From NCBI RefSeq assembly GCF_036227485.1, contig NZ_CP109479.1, positions 3,844,001-3,908,000 of the forward strand: a stretch of DNA of 64,000 nt, read 5' to 3'. This document shows positions 8,118 through 19,523 of the stretch, piece after piece. The translations under genes and the position numbers were made by a program. Under the pieces are notes generated by a model that saw only the letters and a program-made list of their open reading frames with translations, made no database searches and had not been told where the DNA came from. The stretch is from Streptomyces sp. NBC_01451 (GTDB lineage: Bacteria; Actinomycetota; Actinomycetes; Streptomycetales; Streptomycetaceae). How positions within the stretch are numbered: the stretch's first letter is position 1; each line of letters begins with the position of its first letter.

Positions 8118-8834
8118 TCAGAAGTCCCCGTCGGGGGGTGGGAGCGGGGCGGGCGGTGAGTGCAGATGCACCGGGCCCGCCCGGTCCAGCAGACCCGTAC
8201 GGGCCGCCAGGGCCGCCGCCTCCAGCCTGGACCCCACCCCGAGCTTCATCAGCACCCGCTGCACATGCGTACGGGCCGTACTGGGCGCGATCCCCATGCC
8301 GGCCGCGATCAGCCGGGTGTCCTCGCCGTCGGCGACCCGGACCAGGACCTCGACCTCTCTCGGCGTGAGCATCTGGAGGAGGCGCTGGCCCTCGTCGTCG
8401 GGCTGGGCGGCGGGGTTGAGCAGTTCACTGAACGCGCCCTGGAGCAGCGCCGGAGCGACCGCCGCCTCGCCCGCCCTGGCCTTCATGATGGCGCGCTCGA
8501 CGCCCTCTATGCGCTCGTCGTGACGTACGTACCCGGAAGCGCCGGCGGCGAAGGCGGCGGCGATGCCGCGCGGGCTGGGCACCGGGCCCAGGACCACGAC
8601 CGCCACCTGCGGACGCTCGCGCTTGATCCGCACCACCGGGTCGAACATGCCCGGCTCGGCCGGGGTCGCCGTGCCCAGCAGGCACACCTCCGGCGCGCGT
8701 GTGATGACCAGTTCCGCCGCGCCCGCGGCGGGCGCCGCCGCGGCGAGCACGCGGTGTCCGCGCAGCTTCAGCGCCGAGGCAAGCGCCTCGGCGAGCAGTC
8801 GGTGGTCGTCGACCACCATCAGCCGCACTCCCAT
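8118..8834 (-). CDS. atypical LuxR-type response regulator lacking phospho-acceptor Asp
   Basis: A 238-aa protein starting at ATG 8834 behind a GGGGGG site. The N-terminal half folds like a receiver and keeps D9/D10, but the position of the phospho-acceptor is Gly54 (CLLGTATP). The switch Thr/Ser is Gly83 and the conserved Lys is Arg104 (GYVRHDE). The C-terminal LuxR domain is intact (LTPREVEVLVRVADGED, then APSTARTHVQRVLMKLG). It should bind DNA but not be activated by phosphorylation, so control may come from a ligand, a partner or protein level. No kinase is adjacent. It resembles the regulator at 1375-2148. Confidence 0.85.
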   Translation of the reverse strand: MGVRLMVVDDHRLLAEALASALKLRGHRVLAAAAPAAGAAELVITRAPEVCLLGTATPAEPGMFDPVVRIKRERPQVAVVVLGPVPSPRGIAAAFAAGASGYVRHDERIEGVERAIMKARAGEAAVAPALLQGAFSELLNPAAQPDDEGQRLLQMLTPREVEVLVRVADGEDTRLIAAGMGIAPSTARTHVQRVLMKLGVGSRLEAAALAARTGLLDRAGPVHLHSPPAPLPPPDGDF

Positions 8835-9032
8835 CGAGCCACCCCCCAGTCCCCCCAATGGTTGTCCCTTCTGGATGTCCATTGGTCCCCACGGCCGGGA
8901 GCCCCCCGGCTCCCCCCGCTTCTCATGACCCCGGAAGCTACACGCTTGTTCGACGTTGCGCTTCCCCTACTGGAGAGAAGTGCCCCGGATCGCGGAAAAT
9001 CCTCTCATTCGAGGGTGATGAGTAGTACGTGC

Positions 9033-9064
9033 ACGGCCCCGCCCCTGAGCAGGGACGGGGCCGT
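9033..9064 (-). terminator. hairpin terminator of the propeller gene pair
   Basis: Bases 9033-9046 pair with 9051-9064 around a 4-nt loop with one mismatch, 33 nt past the stop of the 9097-10722 gene. The rest of 8835-9096 holds only the promoter region of the LuxR gene. Confidence 0.75.
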
Positions 9065-9096
9065 CAACACGGCGGTCGGCGATCAGCCGATCGTGT

Positions 9097-10722
9097 TCAC
9101 TTCGTGCCGTAGGCGATCGCCAGGTACCTGGTCTCCCCCGTGCTGGAGGGCTTGCGGGCGTAGACCTGGGACATGTAGAGGCGGCCGTCGGCGTAGATGA
9201 GTTCGGCGTACTCGGGCTGCATGCCGGCCTCGACCTCCCGCACCGCCTTCGTCGCCGGGTTCTCCATCAGCTTCGTCTGCGCGAAGGAGCCGCCGTCGAT
9301 GCTGACGATCTGGCCGCCCTTGTCGTAGGGCGGGCGCTTGTACGCGATCACGTTGCCGTCGTCCATGGTCAGCGGCGAGATCGAGTAGCCGTCGCCCGCC
9401 TCGGCGCGCTGTCCGTCCTGCTTGCCGGTGGCGAGGTCGAAGGCGACGATCTCGTTGGTCCTGCTGTACTCGCCGGTGCCGTCGTGGTCCTCGGTCGGGA
9501 GGTACAGCCTGTCGTTGCCGACGGCCAGCTTGTTGCAGTACTCGATCCTGGTGATGCCCTCGCACTCGGCGGCGTACCGGTCGCCGGGCGCCGAGATCTT
9601 CGTACGCAGCCGCCCGGTCCTGTTGTCGATGGAGAAGAAGTCCGAGATGCCGCTGCCGTCGCCCGCGGAGCGGTTGATGTCGGAGGCCACGACGAGCGGG
9701 TTCGTCGACACGATGCTGGCGTCCTCGATGCCCTTGGCCATCGCGTACTCGGAGAGCACCTTGCCGGAGACCGGGTCGATGGTCTGGATGTTCAGCTGCC
9801 GGGCGCCGTACGTGCCGCACTTGCGGACCGCGACCAGCTTCTCGCCGCCGCCGTAGCCCGCGTCGTAGCAGGAGTCGGTCGGCTTCGGGCCCCACAGGGA
9901 CTTGCCGGTGATGTCGAAGGCGCCGCCGCCGCTGGTGCTGCCGACGGCGACCGTGTTCGCACTGATCGTCACGTTGTCGAGGTTGATCACCTGGTCGCCG
10001 GACTTGACCGTCCGGGTCCACAGCTTCTTGCCCGCGTCGAGGTCGATCGCCGCGACCTGGCTACAGCCGTGCGAGGGCTTGTCCTTGGTCGGCATGGCGG
10101 GCTCGTACACGATCGCCGTGCGGTGGTCGGCGGTGGTGTGGCGGCTGGCCGCGCACACCGGGCCGGGCAGCGGGACCGTCCAGAGCCTGGTGCCCTTCGC
10201 GGGGTCGTATCCGACGATCTCGGCCCGGCCGCTCTTGGCGTACACCACGTCGGTGAGCCAGGACCCGACGACGGTGGTGCTGTTCTCGTCTGCGCCGACG
10301 ACGGGCTCGGGGAGCTGGAAGAGGACCTTGGAGGCGGTGTTCGCCGGCGCCTTGTCCGTACCGCCGCTGCCGCCGCTGCCGCCGGTTCCCTCCGTGGTGC
10401 CGGCGGTGCTGTTCCTGTCGCCGCCCTTCGCGTCGGCCTGGCCGTCCTTCGAGGAGGAGTACCAGACACCGGCGCCGATGATCAGCGCGATCGCGGCGAC
10501 GGCCGACACGATGATGACCGCCTGCGCGTTCAACTTCCCTTTGGGGGTGGGGGGTTGAGGCGGAACCGGAGTGGGATACGCGGGTTGCGGCTGCTGCGGG
10601 TAGCCGTAGCCGGGAGGACCGTACGGGGGCTGCTGGGCGTACGGGTTCGGGCCGCCCTGGGGATAGCCGTAGCCGGGGGGAGGCTGCGGGGGCTGGTTGG
10701 GCGGGGGCGGCGGCTGGGTCAT
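9097..10722 (-). CDS. membrane-anchored PQQ-like beta-propeller protein (copy A)
   Basis: A 541-aa protein. Residues 1-60 are proline/glycine/tyrosine-rich with GYGYPQ repeats. A single transmembrane helix follows at about 65-88 (AVIIVSAVAAIALIIGAGVW), so the bulk is extracellular. The exported part has PQQ/WD-like blades with recurring motifs such as KLWTRTVKSGD and a GKQDGQRAEAGDG turn. No enzyme residues are evident. It lies 83 bp downstream of a larger paralogue with the same architecture. Such proteins are common in Streptomyces but lack an assigned function; a scaffold or sensor role is only a guess. The frame runs open far upstream, but the ATG at 10722 has a GAGG site. Confidence 0.8.
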   Translation of the reverse strand: MTQPPPPPNQPPQPPPGYGYPQGGPNPYAQQPPYGPPGYGYPQQPQPAYPTPVPPQPPTPKGKLNAQAVIIVSAVAAIALIIGAGVWYSSSKDGQADAKGGDRNSTAGTTEGTGGSGGSGGTDKAPANTASKVLFQLPEPVVGADENSTTVVGSWLTDVVYAKSGRAEIVGYDPAKGTRLWTVPLPGPVCAASRHTTADHRTAIVYEPAMPTKDKPSHGCSQVAAIDLDAGKKLWTRTVKSGDQVINLDNVTISANTVAVGSTSGGGAFDITGKSLWGPKPTDSCYDAGYGGGEKLVAVRKCGTYGARQLNIQTIDPVSGKVLSEYAMAKGIEDASIVSTNPLVVASDINRSAGDGSGISDFFSIDNRTGRLRTKISAPGDRYAAECEGITRIEYCNKLAVGNDRLYLPTEDHDGTGEYSRTNEIVAFDLATGKQDGQRAEAGDGYSISPLTMDDGNVIAYKRPPYDKGGQIVSIDGGSFAQTKLMENPATKAVREVEAGMQPEYAELIYADGRLYMSQVYARKPSSTGETRYLAIAYGTK

Positions 10723-10805
10723 GGCGTGGGTACCTCGGGAGCGGAGAGAGGAGAAAAGAGAAAGGGGAAAAGGGAAGGGGAAGAGGGAGAGGGGGAAGAG
10801 GGCGT

Positions 10806-12617
10806 CTACTTGCCGAAGGCGAGCATCAGCTTCTCCTTCTGGTCGTCCCTGCCGCTCAGCCGGGTGGTGGAGAGGTAGAAGCGGCCGTCGACCCAGTCGT
10901 ACTCCTTGGAGTAGAAGCCGTTCTCGACGTCGGCTGCCGCCGTCGGGTTCTTCAGCAGCGTCGTCGGGGTGTGGCCGCTGCCGGTGACGGGGATCGACAC
11001 GACCTGGCCGCCCGCGTCGTACGACGGCTCGACGTAGGCGATGAGCGCGCCGCTCTCCACCTTGAGCGGCAGCATCGATTCCTCTGCCGGTGACTTGACG
11101 CGCCACTTGGCCTTGCCCGTGGCCAGGTCGATCGCGACGATCTCGCCCGCGCCGCTCGTCGCCTTGGTCGGCAGATAGAGGGTGTCGGTGTCGGTGGCGA
11201 CGCCCTGGCAGCCCTGGAGGTCCCGTTCGAGGATCGCCCAGCCGCACACGGGTGCGAAGGACTCGTCGACGGAGACCTCGGAACGGAAGCTGCCGTCGTC
11301 CTTGAGCGTGGAGATGTTCCACGACTTCTTGTCCTCGTTGGTGAGATAGAGGACGACCGGATCGACGGAGTACGTGCGTCCGACCGCCCAGCCCTTCGGA
11401 ATGGGCCGGGTCCAGCGGGCCGCACCGGTCCTCGGGTCCAGTTCCTGCACCTCGTCGTGCTCCGTGGAGGTGGACGCCCCGCAGGACGACACGACGATCA
11501 GCCTGGCGCCGCCCGCGAAGGCGGCGGGGAAGCAGGCGGCGCCGTACTTCACCTTGTCGAACAGCTTGGCGCCGGTGTTCAGGTCGTACGCCGTGCCGGA
11601 CTGCGAGCGTCCGACCATCAGGGTCGTGCCGGTGAGCGTCAGTTCGACGCTGAGCGCGCTGTCGAACAGCGCCCCGTCGGCGACCTCGGCGCTCCAGCCC
11701 TTCGCACCCGTGTTCAGGTCGAGCACCTGGAGCTTGTTGCACTTGGCCCGCTCGCTGGCGCCGCTCATGTAGGCGACCACGATCTTGTCGTCGGCCGACT
11801 TCTGCGGGGTGACGGCACAGATCTTCTGCGGGAAGGTGATCGGCCCCCAGGCCACGTCGCCGTTCCCGACGCCGAACGCGAACACCTCCTTGTAGGCCGC
11901 CTTGACGGCCACCTTGTCGGTGATCCACATGCCGTTGGCGTCGGCGCCCGACGCGGGCGCGTCCGGCGCGTCCTTGGACCACAGCACCTTCGACTCGCCG
12001 GCCTTGCGCCCCTTGTTGAGGTCGTCGGAGTCCGCGCCGGCGGCACCGCCGCCGGCGTCGTCGTCGCTCTTCCCGGTGTCGGCGGGGCCGGAGGCGGGCG
12101 CGGAGAGGTCCGGGCCGGCCTCGCTGCCGCCGGCCACGGGCTTGTCGTCGTCGCCACCGCCGCTGGTCACGGCGTACACCGTGCCCCCGATGACGAGCAG
12201 CGCGGCGACGGCCGCCCCGAGCATCAGCGCGGGCCGCCCCTTGAAGGGGCTGCGGGAGGGCGGCGGGGGTACGGGGGCGCCGGGGAACTGCGGGGGCTGC
12301 CGGTCGGGGTAGCCGTAGCCGGGGGTGGGCGCCGCCCCGTATGCCGCGGGCTGCTGGGCGTAGGGGCCGGACTGGGCGCCGTACGGGCCCGGTTGGGCGT
12401 AGGGGCCGGGCTGCTGCGGATAGCCGTACCCCGGCTGGGGCGTGGGCGGGGCCGGTGGCAGGGGCGGCGGATCCCCGTAGGGCGAAGTCCCGTACGGGGA
12501 AGCCCCGTACGGCGAACCCTGCGGCGGTCCCTGTGGCACTCCCTGCGGGGTCTCCGGCGGTGGGCCGAAGCCGCCCGGGGGCGGCCCCTGGGGCGGTTGA
12601 CTGGGCGGCTGGGTCAT
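10806..12617 (-). CDS. membrane-anchored PQQ-like beta-propeller protein (copy B)
   Basis: A 603-aa paralogue of the downstream gene. The N-terminal 115 residues are an intrinsically disordered Pro/Gly/Tyr region with SPYG repeats. A transmembrane helix follows near 130-152 (ALMLGAAVAALLVIGGTVYAV), then an acidic Ser/Gly linker and a propeller-like domain. Blade motifs include TGAARWTRPIPKG and TGKAKWRVKSPAE. Both paralogues begin MTQPP and keep the same order of parts, so this is a tandem duplication followed by divergence. The two genes are probably co-transcribed. Confidence 0.8.
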   Translation of the reverse strand: MTQPPSQPPQGPPPGGFGPPPETPQGVPQGPPQGSPYGASPYGTSPYGDPPPLPPAPPTPQPGYGYPQQPGPYAQPGPYGAQSGPYAQQPAAYGAAPTPGYGYPDRQPPQFPGAPVPPPPSRSPFKGRPALMLGAAVAALLVIGGTVYAVTSGGGDDDKPVAGGSEAGPDLSAPASGPADTGKSDDDAGGGAAGADSDDLNKGRKAGESKVLWSKDAPDAPASGADANGMWITDKVAVKAAYKEVFAFGVGNGDVAWGPITFPQKICAVTPQKSADDKIVVAYMSGASERAKCNKLQVLDLNTGAKGWSAEVADGALFDSALSVELTLTGTTLMVGRSQSGTAYDLNTGAKLFDKVKYGAACFPAAFAGGARLIVVSSCGASTSTEHDEVQELDPRTGAARWTRPIPKGWAVGRTYSVDPVVLYLTNEDKKSWNISTLKDDGSFRSEVSVDESFAPVCGWAILERDLQGCQGVATDTDTLYLPTKATSGAGEIVAIDLATGKAKWRVKSPAEESMLPLKVESGALIAYVEPSYDAGGQVVSIPVTGSGHTPTTLLKNPTAAADVENGFYSKEYDWVDGRFYLSTTRLSGRDDQKEKLMLAFGK

Positions 12618-12890
12618 CAGCGCGTTCCCCCTTCAGCTGATTTTTAGCCACGCCCTGAGGTACGCGAACGGTGCGCGGACGCACGCGGACAGTACTCGGG
12701 GAGTTCTCAGAGGGCTCTTTCTACCACTCCGTGGCCGCCCCGCACCGGGCCGCGTCCGCCCCTGGCCACCTCTGTTCCCAAGGGCGAACCGGCCCGTGAT
12801 GCCGCCGTTATGCGCGTTCACGCGCTCTTCACGCCATGTCTGCGAGTTTCACGCCGTGCCCGCGTCCGTCCGGGTCCCGCCGGCCTTCGG
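12618..12890. other. intergenic region with no gene recognised
   Basis: This 273-bp stretch separates the 3' end of the ABC-F gene from the start of propeller copy B. Both genes are on the minus strand, so it must hold the copy B promoter. I see no clear -10/-35 pair and no coding potential. Confidence 0.5.
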
Positions 12891-14696
<1,806 letters not shown>

Positions 14697-14893
14697 TTTG
14701 CTCCTGAGGTGGGGTGGGTCGACCTTCCAGGGTAGTGGGCGGGGGCGGGGGACTCGGCGGGCGGTTTCCCCGGGGTCGCGAAACGGCACCGCGAGTGCCC
14801 GGGCACCCGGGGCCGGCAGCGCCTTCCCGGCGGACGCGACCAGCCGCTCGGTGTGCGACCCGGGCTGTTCCCGCGTGCCGGAAAATGGAGCCC

Positions 14894-15367
14894 ATGGCCG
14901 CTCCTTTCGACAGCCCCGAGCCCCGTCGCGTCGCGCCGGGCGAGTACCCCCTGTGGGACCGGGCTCTCGCCCTTCTCAACCGGGACCTGGCGGTGACGCT
15001 TCCCGCGCGGGAGCCCCTGCGGCTGCTGGCCCTCCCGCCCCGCGACGCGAGCGAACCGGAGAGCGTCCACGTCGCCCTGGCCGACGACGAGTGGCACGGC
15101 GACTGTCTGGACCCGGACTCGGCGGACGACCCCGCCGCCGCGCTGGGAGAGGTCGCCGACGCCGCGCAGGAGACCGTCATGGACCGTCTGTGGCAGGCGT
15201 GGCCCGTGTGCCCCGAGCACGGCCTGGGCATGCATGCGCGGGGCGCGGACGGGCAGCTCACGGACGGACAGCCGTACTGGTGGTGCCCGGGAGGGGCGTC
15301 GCGTCGGGGCCCGGCCCATGTGCGTGCGGCGGTGGGCGCGCTCGACTCGCCCGTTACCCGGACGTAG
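14894..15367 (+). CDS. conserved hypothetical protein
   Basis: About 157 aa, acidic and soluble, with no signal peptide or membrane segment. Cys and His residues in WPVCPEHGLGMHARG and the aromatic-cysteine patch PYWWCPGG suggest a small metal-binding motif, but I do not recognise a named family. The start is ATG 14894 or 14885; GGAG lies close to the former. It is divergent from the ABC-F gene, with about 200 bp between them. Confidence 0.7.
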   Translation: MAAPFDSPEPRRVAPGEYPLWDRALALLNRDLAVTLPAREPLRLLALPPRDASEPESVHVALADDEWHGDCLDPDSADDPAAALGEVADAAQETVMDRLWQAWPVCPEHGLGMHARGADGQLTDGQPYWWCPGGASRRGPAHVRAAVGALDSPVTRT

Positions 15368-15491
15368 GGATTCCCCCCATTGACGTGATCCCTTCAATTC
15401 CGTCACGGTGTGCCCACGGAGACGCCACCCCCCTCACCCCCCACACGTCCCCGTAAGACTCGTGCACATCGAACAAGAGGGGAACCACCCC

Positions 15492-17135
15492 GTGTCCGTA
15501 CCGCACTCCCCCACAGGCATGTCCGCCGGGCGCCCCACCCCCGGCTCCGACCACGGCTCCGCCCCCAGGCGCGGCACTCTCGCCGTTCTCGCCGCCGTCG
15601 CCTCCGTGCTCGCCCTCGCCGGTGCCGCCGTCCCGTCCGCCGCCGCGGCCACCCCGGCCGTCGGGGTGATCCAGGGCGCCGGTGCCGAAGGAGCCATCAA
15701 GGACAGTTACATCGTCACCCTCAAGGACAGCGCCGGTTTCCGGGCCGCCTCCAGCAAGGGCAGGGCGCTCGCGACCCGGTACGGCGCCGAGGTCGAGCGG
15801 ACCTACACGTCCGCCCTCAACGGGTACGCGACCGAGATGACCGAGGCGGAGGCCGGGCGGCTCGCCGCCGACCCCGCCGTCGCGAAGGTCGTGCAGAACA
15901 AGACCCTGCACATCAACGACACGCAGACCAGCCCGACCTGGGGCCTCGACCGGATCGACCAGGCCGATCTGCCGCTCGACTCCTCCTACACCTACCCGTC
16001 CAGCGCGGGCAGCGGCGTGACCGCCTACATCATCGACACCGGCGTACGTATCACCCACACCGACTTCGGCGGACGCGCCTCCTACGGCTACGACGCCATC
16101 GACGGCGACACCAGCGCGAACGACGGCAACGGGCACGGCACGCACGTCGCCGGGACCGTCGCCAGTGCCACGTACGGTGTCGCCAAGGCCGCCAAGATCG
16201 TCGCCGTGCGCGTGCTCGACGACTCGGGGTCCGGGACCACCGACCAGGTCGTCGCCGGTATCGACTGGGTGACCGCGAACCACGTCAGCCCGGCCGTCGC
16301 CAACATGTCGCTGGGCGGCGACGCCGACTCCGTACTCGACGAGGCCGTCGCCAACTCCATCGCCTCGGGCGTCACTTACGCCGTGGCCGCCGGCAACGAC
16401 AACACCACGGCGTCCTCGAACTCCCCGGCCCGCGTCGCCTCCGCGATCACCGTGGGCGCCAGTACGAGCGCCGACGCGCGGGCCTCGTACTCCAACTACG
16501 GCTCGGCGCTGGACATCTTCGCACCGGGCTCCAGCATCACCTCGACGTACAACACGTCGAACACCGCCACCGCGTCGCTCTCCGGTACGTCGATGGCGTC
16601 CCCGCACGTCGCCGGCGCGGCGGCCGTCTACCTGGGCGAGAACCCCAGCGCCACCCCCGCCCAGGTCGCCACCGCGCTGACCTCGGCCGCGTCCAGCGGC
16701 ACGCTCACCAGTGTCGGCACCGGCAGCCCCAACCTGCTCCTCCAGGTCACCCCGGCCGGTGACGGTGACGACGGCGGCGACACCGGTACGGCCTTCGAGT
16801 CGACGACCGACGTGTCCATCCCGGACGCCGGGTCGGCCGTCTACTCGCCGATCACCGTCAGCGGTATCACCGGCAGCGCGCCCAGCGACCTGTCCGTGTA
16901 CGTCAACATCGTGCACACCTACCGCGGTGACCTGGTCATCGACCTGGTCGCACCGGACGGCTCCACCTACCGCCTGAAGAGCAGCAGTTCCTCGGACTCC
17001 ACCGACAACGTCGACGCCACCTACACCGTCGACGCGTCCAGCGAGACCACCGTCAACGGGACCTGGCAGCTCAAGGTCCAGGACGTCTACAGCGCCGACA
17101 CCGGCTACATCAACAGCTGGAAGCTCACCTTCTGA
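15492..17135 (+). CDS. secreted subtilisin-like serine protease with P-domain
   Basis: A 547-aa S8-family protease. GTG 15492 is preceded by AGAGGGG. A Sec-type signal sequence (VLAAVASVLALAGAAVPSAAAA) spans roughly residues 34-56. An inhibitor-I9-like propeptide follows (SYIVTLKDS to about 140). The catalytic domain has Asp182 (YIIDTGV), His215 (GHGTHVAG) and Ser367 (SGTSMASPH). The last 110 residues form a proprotein-convertase P-domain (VYVNIVHTYRGDLVIDLVAPDG). It should be exported, autoprocessed and active on extracellular protein. It converges on the amidase gene across a shared terminator. Confidence 0.92.
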   Translation: MSVPHSPTGMSAGRPTPGSDHGSAPRRGTLAVLAAVASVLALAGAAVPSAAAATPAVGVIQGAGAEGAIKDSYIVTLKDSAGFRAASSKGRALATRYGAEVERTYTSALNGYATEMTEAEAGRLAADPAVAKVVQNKTLHINDTQTSPTWGLDRIDQADLPLDSSYTYPSSAGSGVTAYIIDTGVRITHTDFGGRASYGYDAIDGDTSANDGNGHGTHVAGTVASATYGVAKAAKIVAVRVLDDSGSGTTDQVVAGIDWVTANHVSPAVANMSLGGDADSVLDEAVANSIASGVTYAVAAGNDNTTASSNSPARVASAITVGASTSADARASYSNYGSALDIFAPGSSITSTYNTSNTATASLSGTSMASPHVAGAAAVYLGENPSATPAQVATALTSAASSGTLTSVGTGSPNLLLQVTPAGDGDDGGDTGTAFESTTDVSIPDAGSAVYSPITVSGITGSAPSDLSVYVNIVHTYRGDLVIDLVAPDGSTYRLKSSSSSDSTDNVDATYTVDASSETTVNGTWQLKVQDVYSADTGYINSWKLTF

Positions 17136-17169
17136 CCGGCACGCACATCGGCTGAGCCGAGTACCGGAA

Positions 17170-17209
17170 GCCGTGCGCCCCGGGAGGCAACTCGCCCGGG
17201 GCGCACGGC
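17170..17209. terminator. bidirectional terminator between protease and amidase genes
   Basis: A perfect 15-bp inverted repeat (17170-17184 with 17195-17209) and a 10-nt loop sit between two convergent genes. The position suits termination from both sides. Confidence 0.85.
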
Positions 17210-17215
17210 CGTTGG

Positions 17216-18391
17216 TCACGCGGGTCGGCCGGCGACCGCCGTCCGGACCTCGCCGAGGAGGTCGTACATCGTCTGGCCGGGGCAGTCGGTCGCCAGCCAG
17301 TCGCGGTGGCCGCTGATCGCGTCGACATCCTTCGTCACCCCGTTGACCGGGTTCACGTAGGTCAACTTGGCCTGCGGGTCCAGGCCCTTGAAGCGGGCGA
17401 TCACCTTGATCAGGCGGATCAGCGACGCCTTGGCGGCGTCCGTCGGCGGCTGGTCGACCAGCGTGCCGATGAGGGCGATGCCGAGGTTGCCGGAGTTGAA
17501 GCCGCCGGTGTGGAAGGCGGTGACGAGCTTGCCGTCCTTGTCGAAGGCGGGGACGAGGTCGTCGCCGGAGTAGCGGCCCTCGTAGACGTCGCCCGCCTCG
17601 TCGATGAGGAAGTGGTAGCCGATGTCGCCCCAGTCGAGGGTGACCGCGTGGTACTCGTAGATGCCGCGCACGGTCGACGCCGGGTCGGGATCGGCGTTCG
17701 GGGTGTCCGTGTGGTGGACGGTGATCGTCTGGAACGGGTAGTACACCTCGGGCGAGTTGACCTTCCCGTCCTTGTAGCGCTTCGACTCGTCGGCGCCCCA
17801 CGCCGGCCGCGACAGGTACTGCACCCCGCGCACCCGGGTCGGCTCGGTCGGCACCCGGAAGGTCTTCCCGGCCCCGCCGGTCGTGTCGATCGCCAGCGAC
17901 CGCGCCCCGCTCGCGCTCGCCCCGTCCGGCAGCCTCAGCTCGTACGCGGTGGCGTCCCCCGCCGCCACCAGCGCCGTGCCGCCGCCCTCGACGGTCGCGC
18001 AACCGCCGTTCAGCTCCTGCCACGTGCCGGGCGCGGAGGAACCGTCCGCGAACCTGATCCCGGCACCGTCCGCCGCGCCGCTCCAGCGCACACCGACGTA
18101 CGAGATGGCGAAGGCGGCACTGGCCTCGGCGGTGCCGGTGGCGGCCTCGGTGCGGGTGGCCGGGAACTTCTGCGGCTCGGTACCCGCGGTACCGGACGTA
18201 CCCGACGCGCTGTCCGTCGTACCGGACGCGGAGTCCTCGCCGTTGGTGGCCGCGAAGACCACCGGGGTCAGCGCGCCGCCGACGGCGACGGCGCCCGCGG
18301 CGCCGAGCACTCCGCGCCGGGTGAGGGGGACCTTCCGGCGATGGGAGGGGGCCGGGGAGGGAGAGGACGAGGAAGGGGGAGGTACTGACAC
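17216..18391 (-). CDS. Tat-exported peptidoglycan recognition protein / N-acetylmuramoyl-L-alanine amidase
   Basis: A 391-aa amidase_2/PGRP-type zinc amidase that cleaves between muramic acid and L-alanine. A twin-arginine signal (PLTRRGVLGAAGAVAVGGAL) lies near residues 25-48. An intermediate beta-rich segment spans about 75-210. The amidase domain has TVHHTDTP, GYHFLID, AFHTGGFN and the zinc-site end GHRDWLATDCPG; the His/His/Cys set expected for catalysis is present. GTG 18391 follows GGAAGG by 8 nt. It probably acts in cell-wall remodelling outside the membrane. Confidence 0.88.
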   Translation of the reverse strand: MSVPPPSSSSPSPAPSHRRKVPLTRRGVLGAAGAVAVGGALTPVVFAATNGEDSASGTTDSASGTSGTAGTEPQKFPATRTEAATGTAEASAAFAISYVGVRWSGAADGAGIRFADGSSAPGTWQELNGGCATVEGGGTALVAAGDATAYELRLPDGASASGARSLAIDTTGGAGKTFRVPTEPTRVRGVQYLSRPAWGADESKRYKDGKVNSPEVYYPFQTITVHHTDTPNADPDPASTVRGIYEYHAVTLDWGDIGYHFLIDEAGDVYEGRYSGDDLVPAFDKDGKLVTAFHTGGFNSGNLGIALIGTLVDQPPTDAAKASLIRLIKVIARFKGLDPQAKLTYVNPVNGVTKDVDAISGHRDWLATDCPGQTMYDLLGEVRTAVAGRPA

Positions 18392-18629
18392 GGAGATGCC
18401 TTCCGAAGTGCTGGGGGAGTTGGCAACCCAAGGGGGACCCACGCCGCGCACGCACTCCGGAATTCGGTGAACTCCCGGGCCTCAGCTAAGACTTGTGGCG
18501 GACGGCGAGTGCTTGAAGTTGAAAGAAACCCTACTCGTCACGGCCGCTCCACCCGCGCAGGTCCAGGCCAAGGAACGGTGAATTCCCTGTGCGCGTCCGG
18601 CAAATGAGGCAGCCGTCGTGTACGCGCTG

Positions 18630-19523
18630 TCACAGCACCCTGGCACCCGGTACGGGCCCCGAGGTCACCCGTACGGCCCGGCAGGTGCCGGACTCCGCCA
18701 GCGCCCGCGCCACCTGGTGCGCGGCCTCCGCGTCCCGGGCGAGGAACGCCGTCGTCGGCCCGGAACCCGAGACCAGCGCGGTCAGCGCACCGGCAGCGCG
18801 GCCTGCGGCGAGGGTGTCGGCGAGGGCCGGGAAGAGGGAGAGGGCGGCGGGCTGGAGGTCGTTGGAGACGGTGGCGGCGAGCGCGTCCGGGTCGCCCTTG
18901 GCGAGCGCGTCGAGCAGTTCCGGCGAGGCGACGGGCACGGGAACGTCACTGTCGGCGACCAGCCGGTCGAACTCCCGGAACACGGCCGGCGTCGACAGCC
19001 CGCGCTCCGCCATCGCGAACACCCAGTGGAAGGTGCCGCCGGTCTCCAGGACCGTCAGCTTCTCCCCGCGCCCGATCCCGAGCGCGGCCCCGCCCACCAG
19101 ACTGAAGGGCACGTCACTGCCCAACTCGGCGCAGATGTCGAGGAGTTCGACACGCGAGGCCCCGGTCCCCCACAGCGCGTCGCAGGCGAGCAGCGCACCG
19201 GCGCCGTCCGCGCTGCCGCCCGCCATCCCGCCCGCGACGGGGATGTCCTTGGCGATGTGGATGTGCACGTCGGGCGTACGTCCATACCGCTCGGCGAGCG
19301 CGACGGCGGCGCGGGCGGCGAGATTCGTACCGTCGAGGGGCACTTGGGCGGCGTCGGGCCCGTCACAGGTGATCCGGAGTTCCGCTGCCGGGGTGACGGT
19401 CACCTCGTCGAAGAGGCCGACGGCGAGGAAGACGTTGGCGAGGTCGTGGAAGCCGTCGGGGCGCGCGGCACCCACCGCGAGCTGGACGTTGACCTTGGCG
19501 GGAACCCGAACGGTGACGCTCAC
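18630..19523 (-). CDS. ispE: 4-diphosphocytidyl-2-C-methyl-D-erythritol kinase
   Basis: A 297-aa GHMP kinase of the MEP isoprenoid pathway that phosphorylates the 2-hydroxyl of CDP-methylerythritol. The N-terminal [21 protein letters not shown] matches the IspE signature, [17 protein letters not shown] is the ATP loop, and [12 protein letters not shown] is the C-terminal motif. Its GTG start overlaps the ksgA stop by 4 nt (GTGA). Pairing of ksgA with ispE is conserved in actinomycetes. Confidence 0.93.
   Translation of the reverse strand: MSVTVRVPAKVNVQLAVGAARPDGFHDLANVFLAVGLFDEVTVTPAAELRITCDGPDAAQVPLDGTNLAARAAVALAERYGRTPDVHIHIAKDIPVAGGMAGGSADGAGALLACDALWGTGASRVELLDICAELGSDVPFSLVGGAALGIGRGEKLTVLETGGTFHWVFAMAERGLSTPAVFREFDRLVADSDVPVPVASPELLDALAKGDPDALAATVSNDLQPAALSLFPALADTLAAGRAAGALTALVSGSGPTTAFLARDAEAAHQVARALAESGTCRAVRVTSGPVPGARVL

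Noticed and set aside
9097..12684. A single 1195-residue frame across both propeller genes
   Set aside because: The upstream half is Arg/Gly-rich out-of-frame translation of copy B, which has its own ATG, ribosome site and protein-like composition in another frame.
15354..18455. A 1033-residue minus-strand frame opposite the subtilisin gene
   Set aside because: Its composition is typical of antisense GC-rich shadow, while the plus strand encodes a complete S8 protease with all catalytic motifs.
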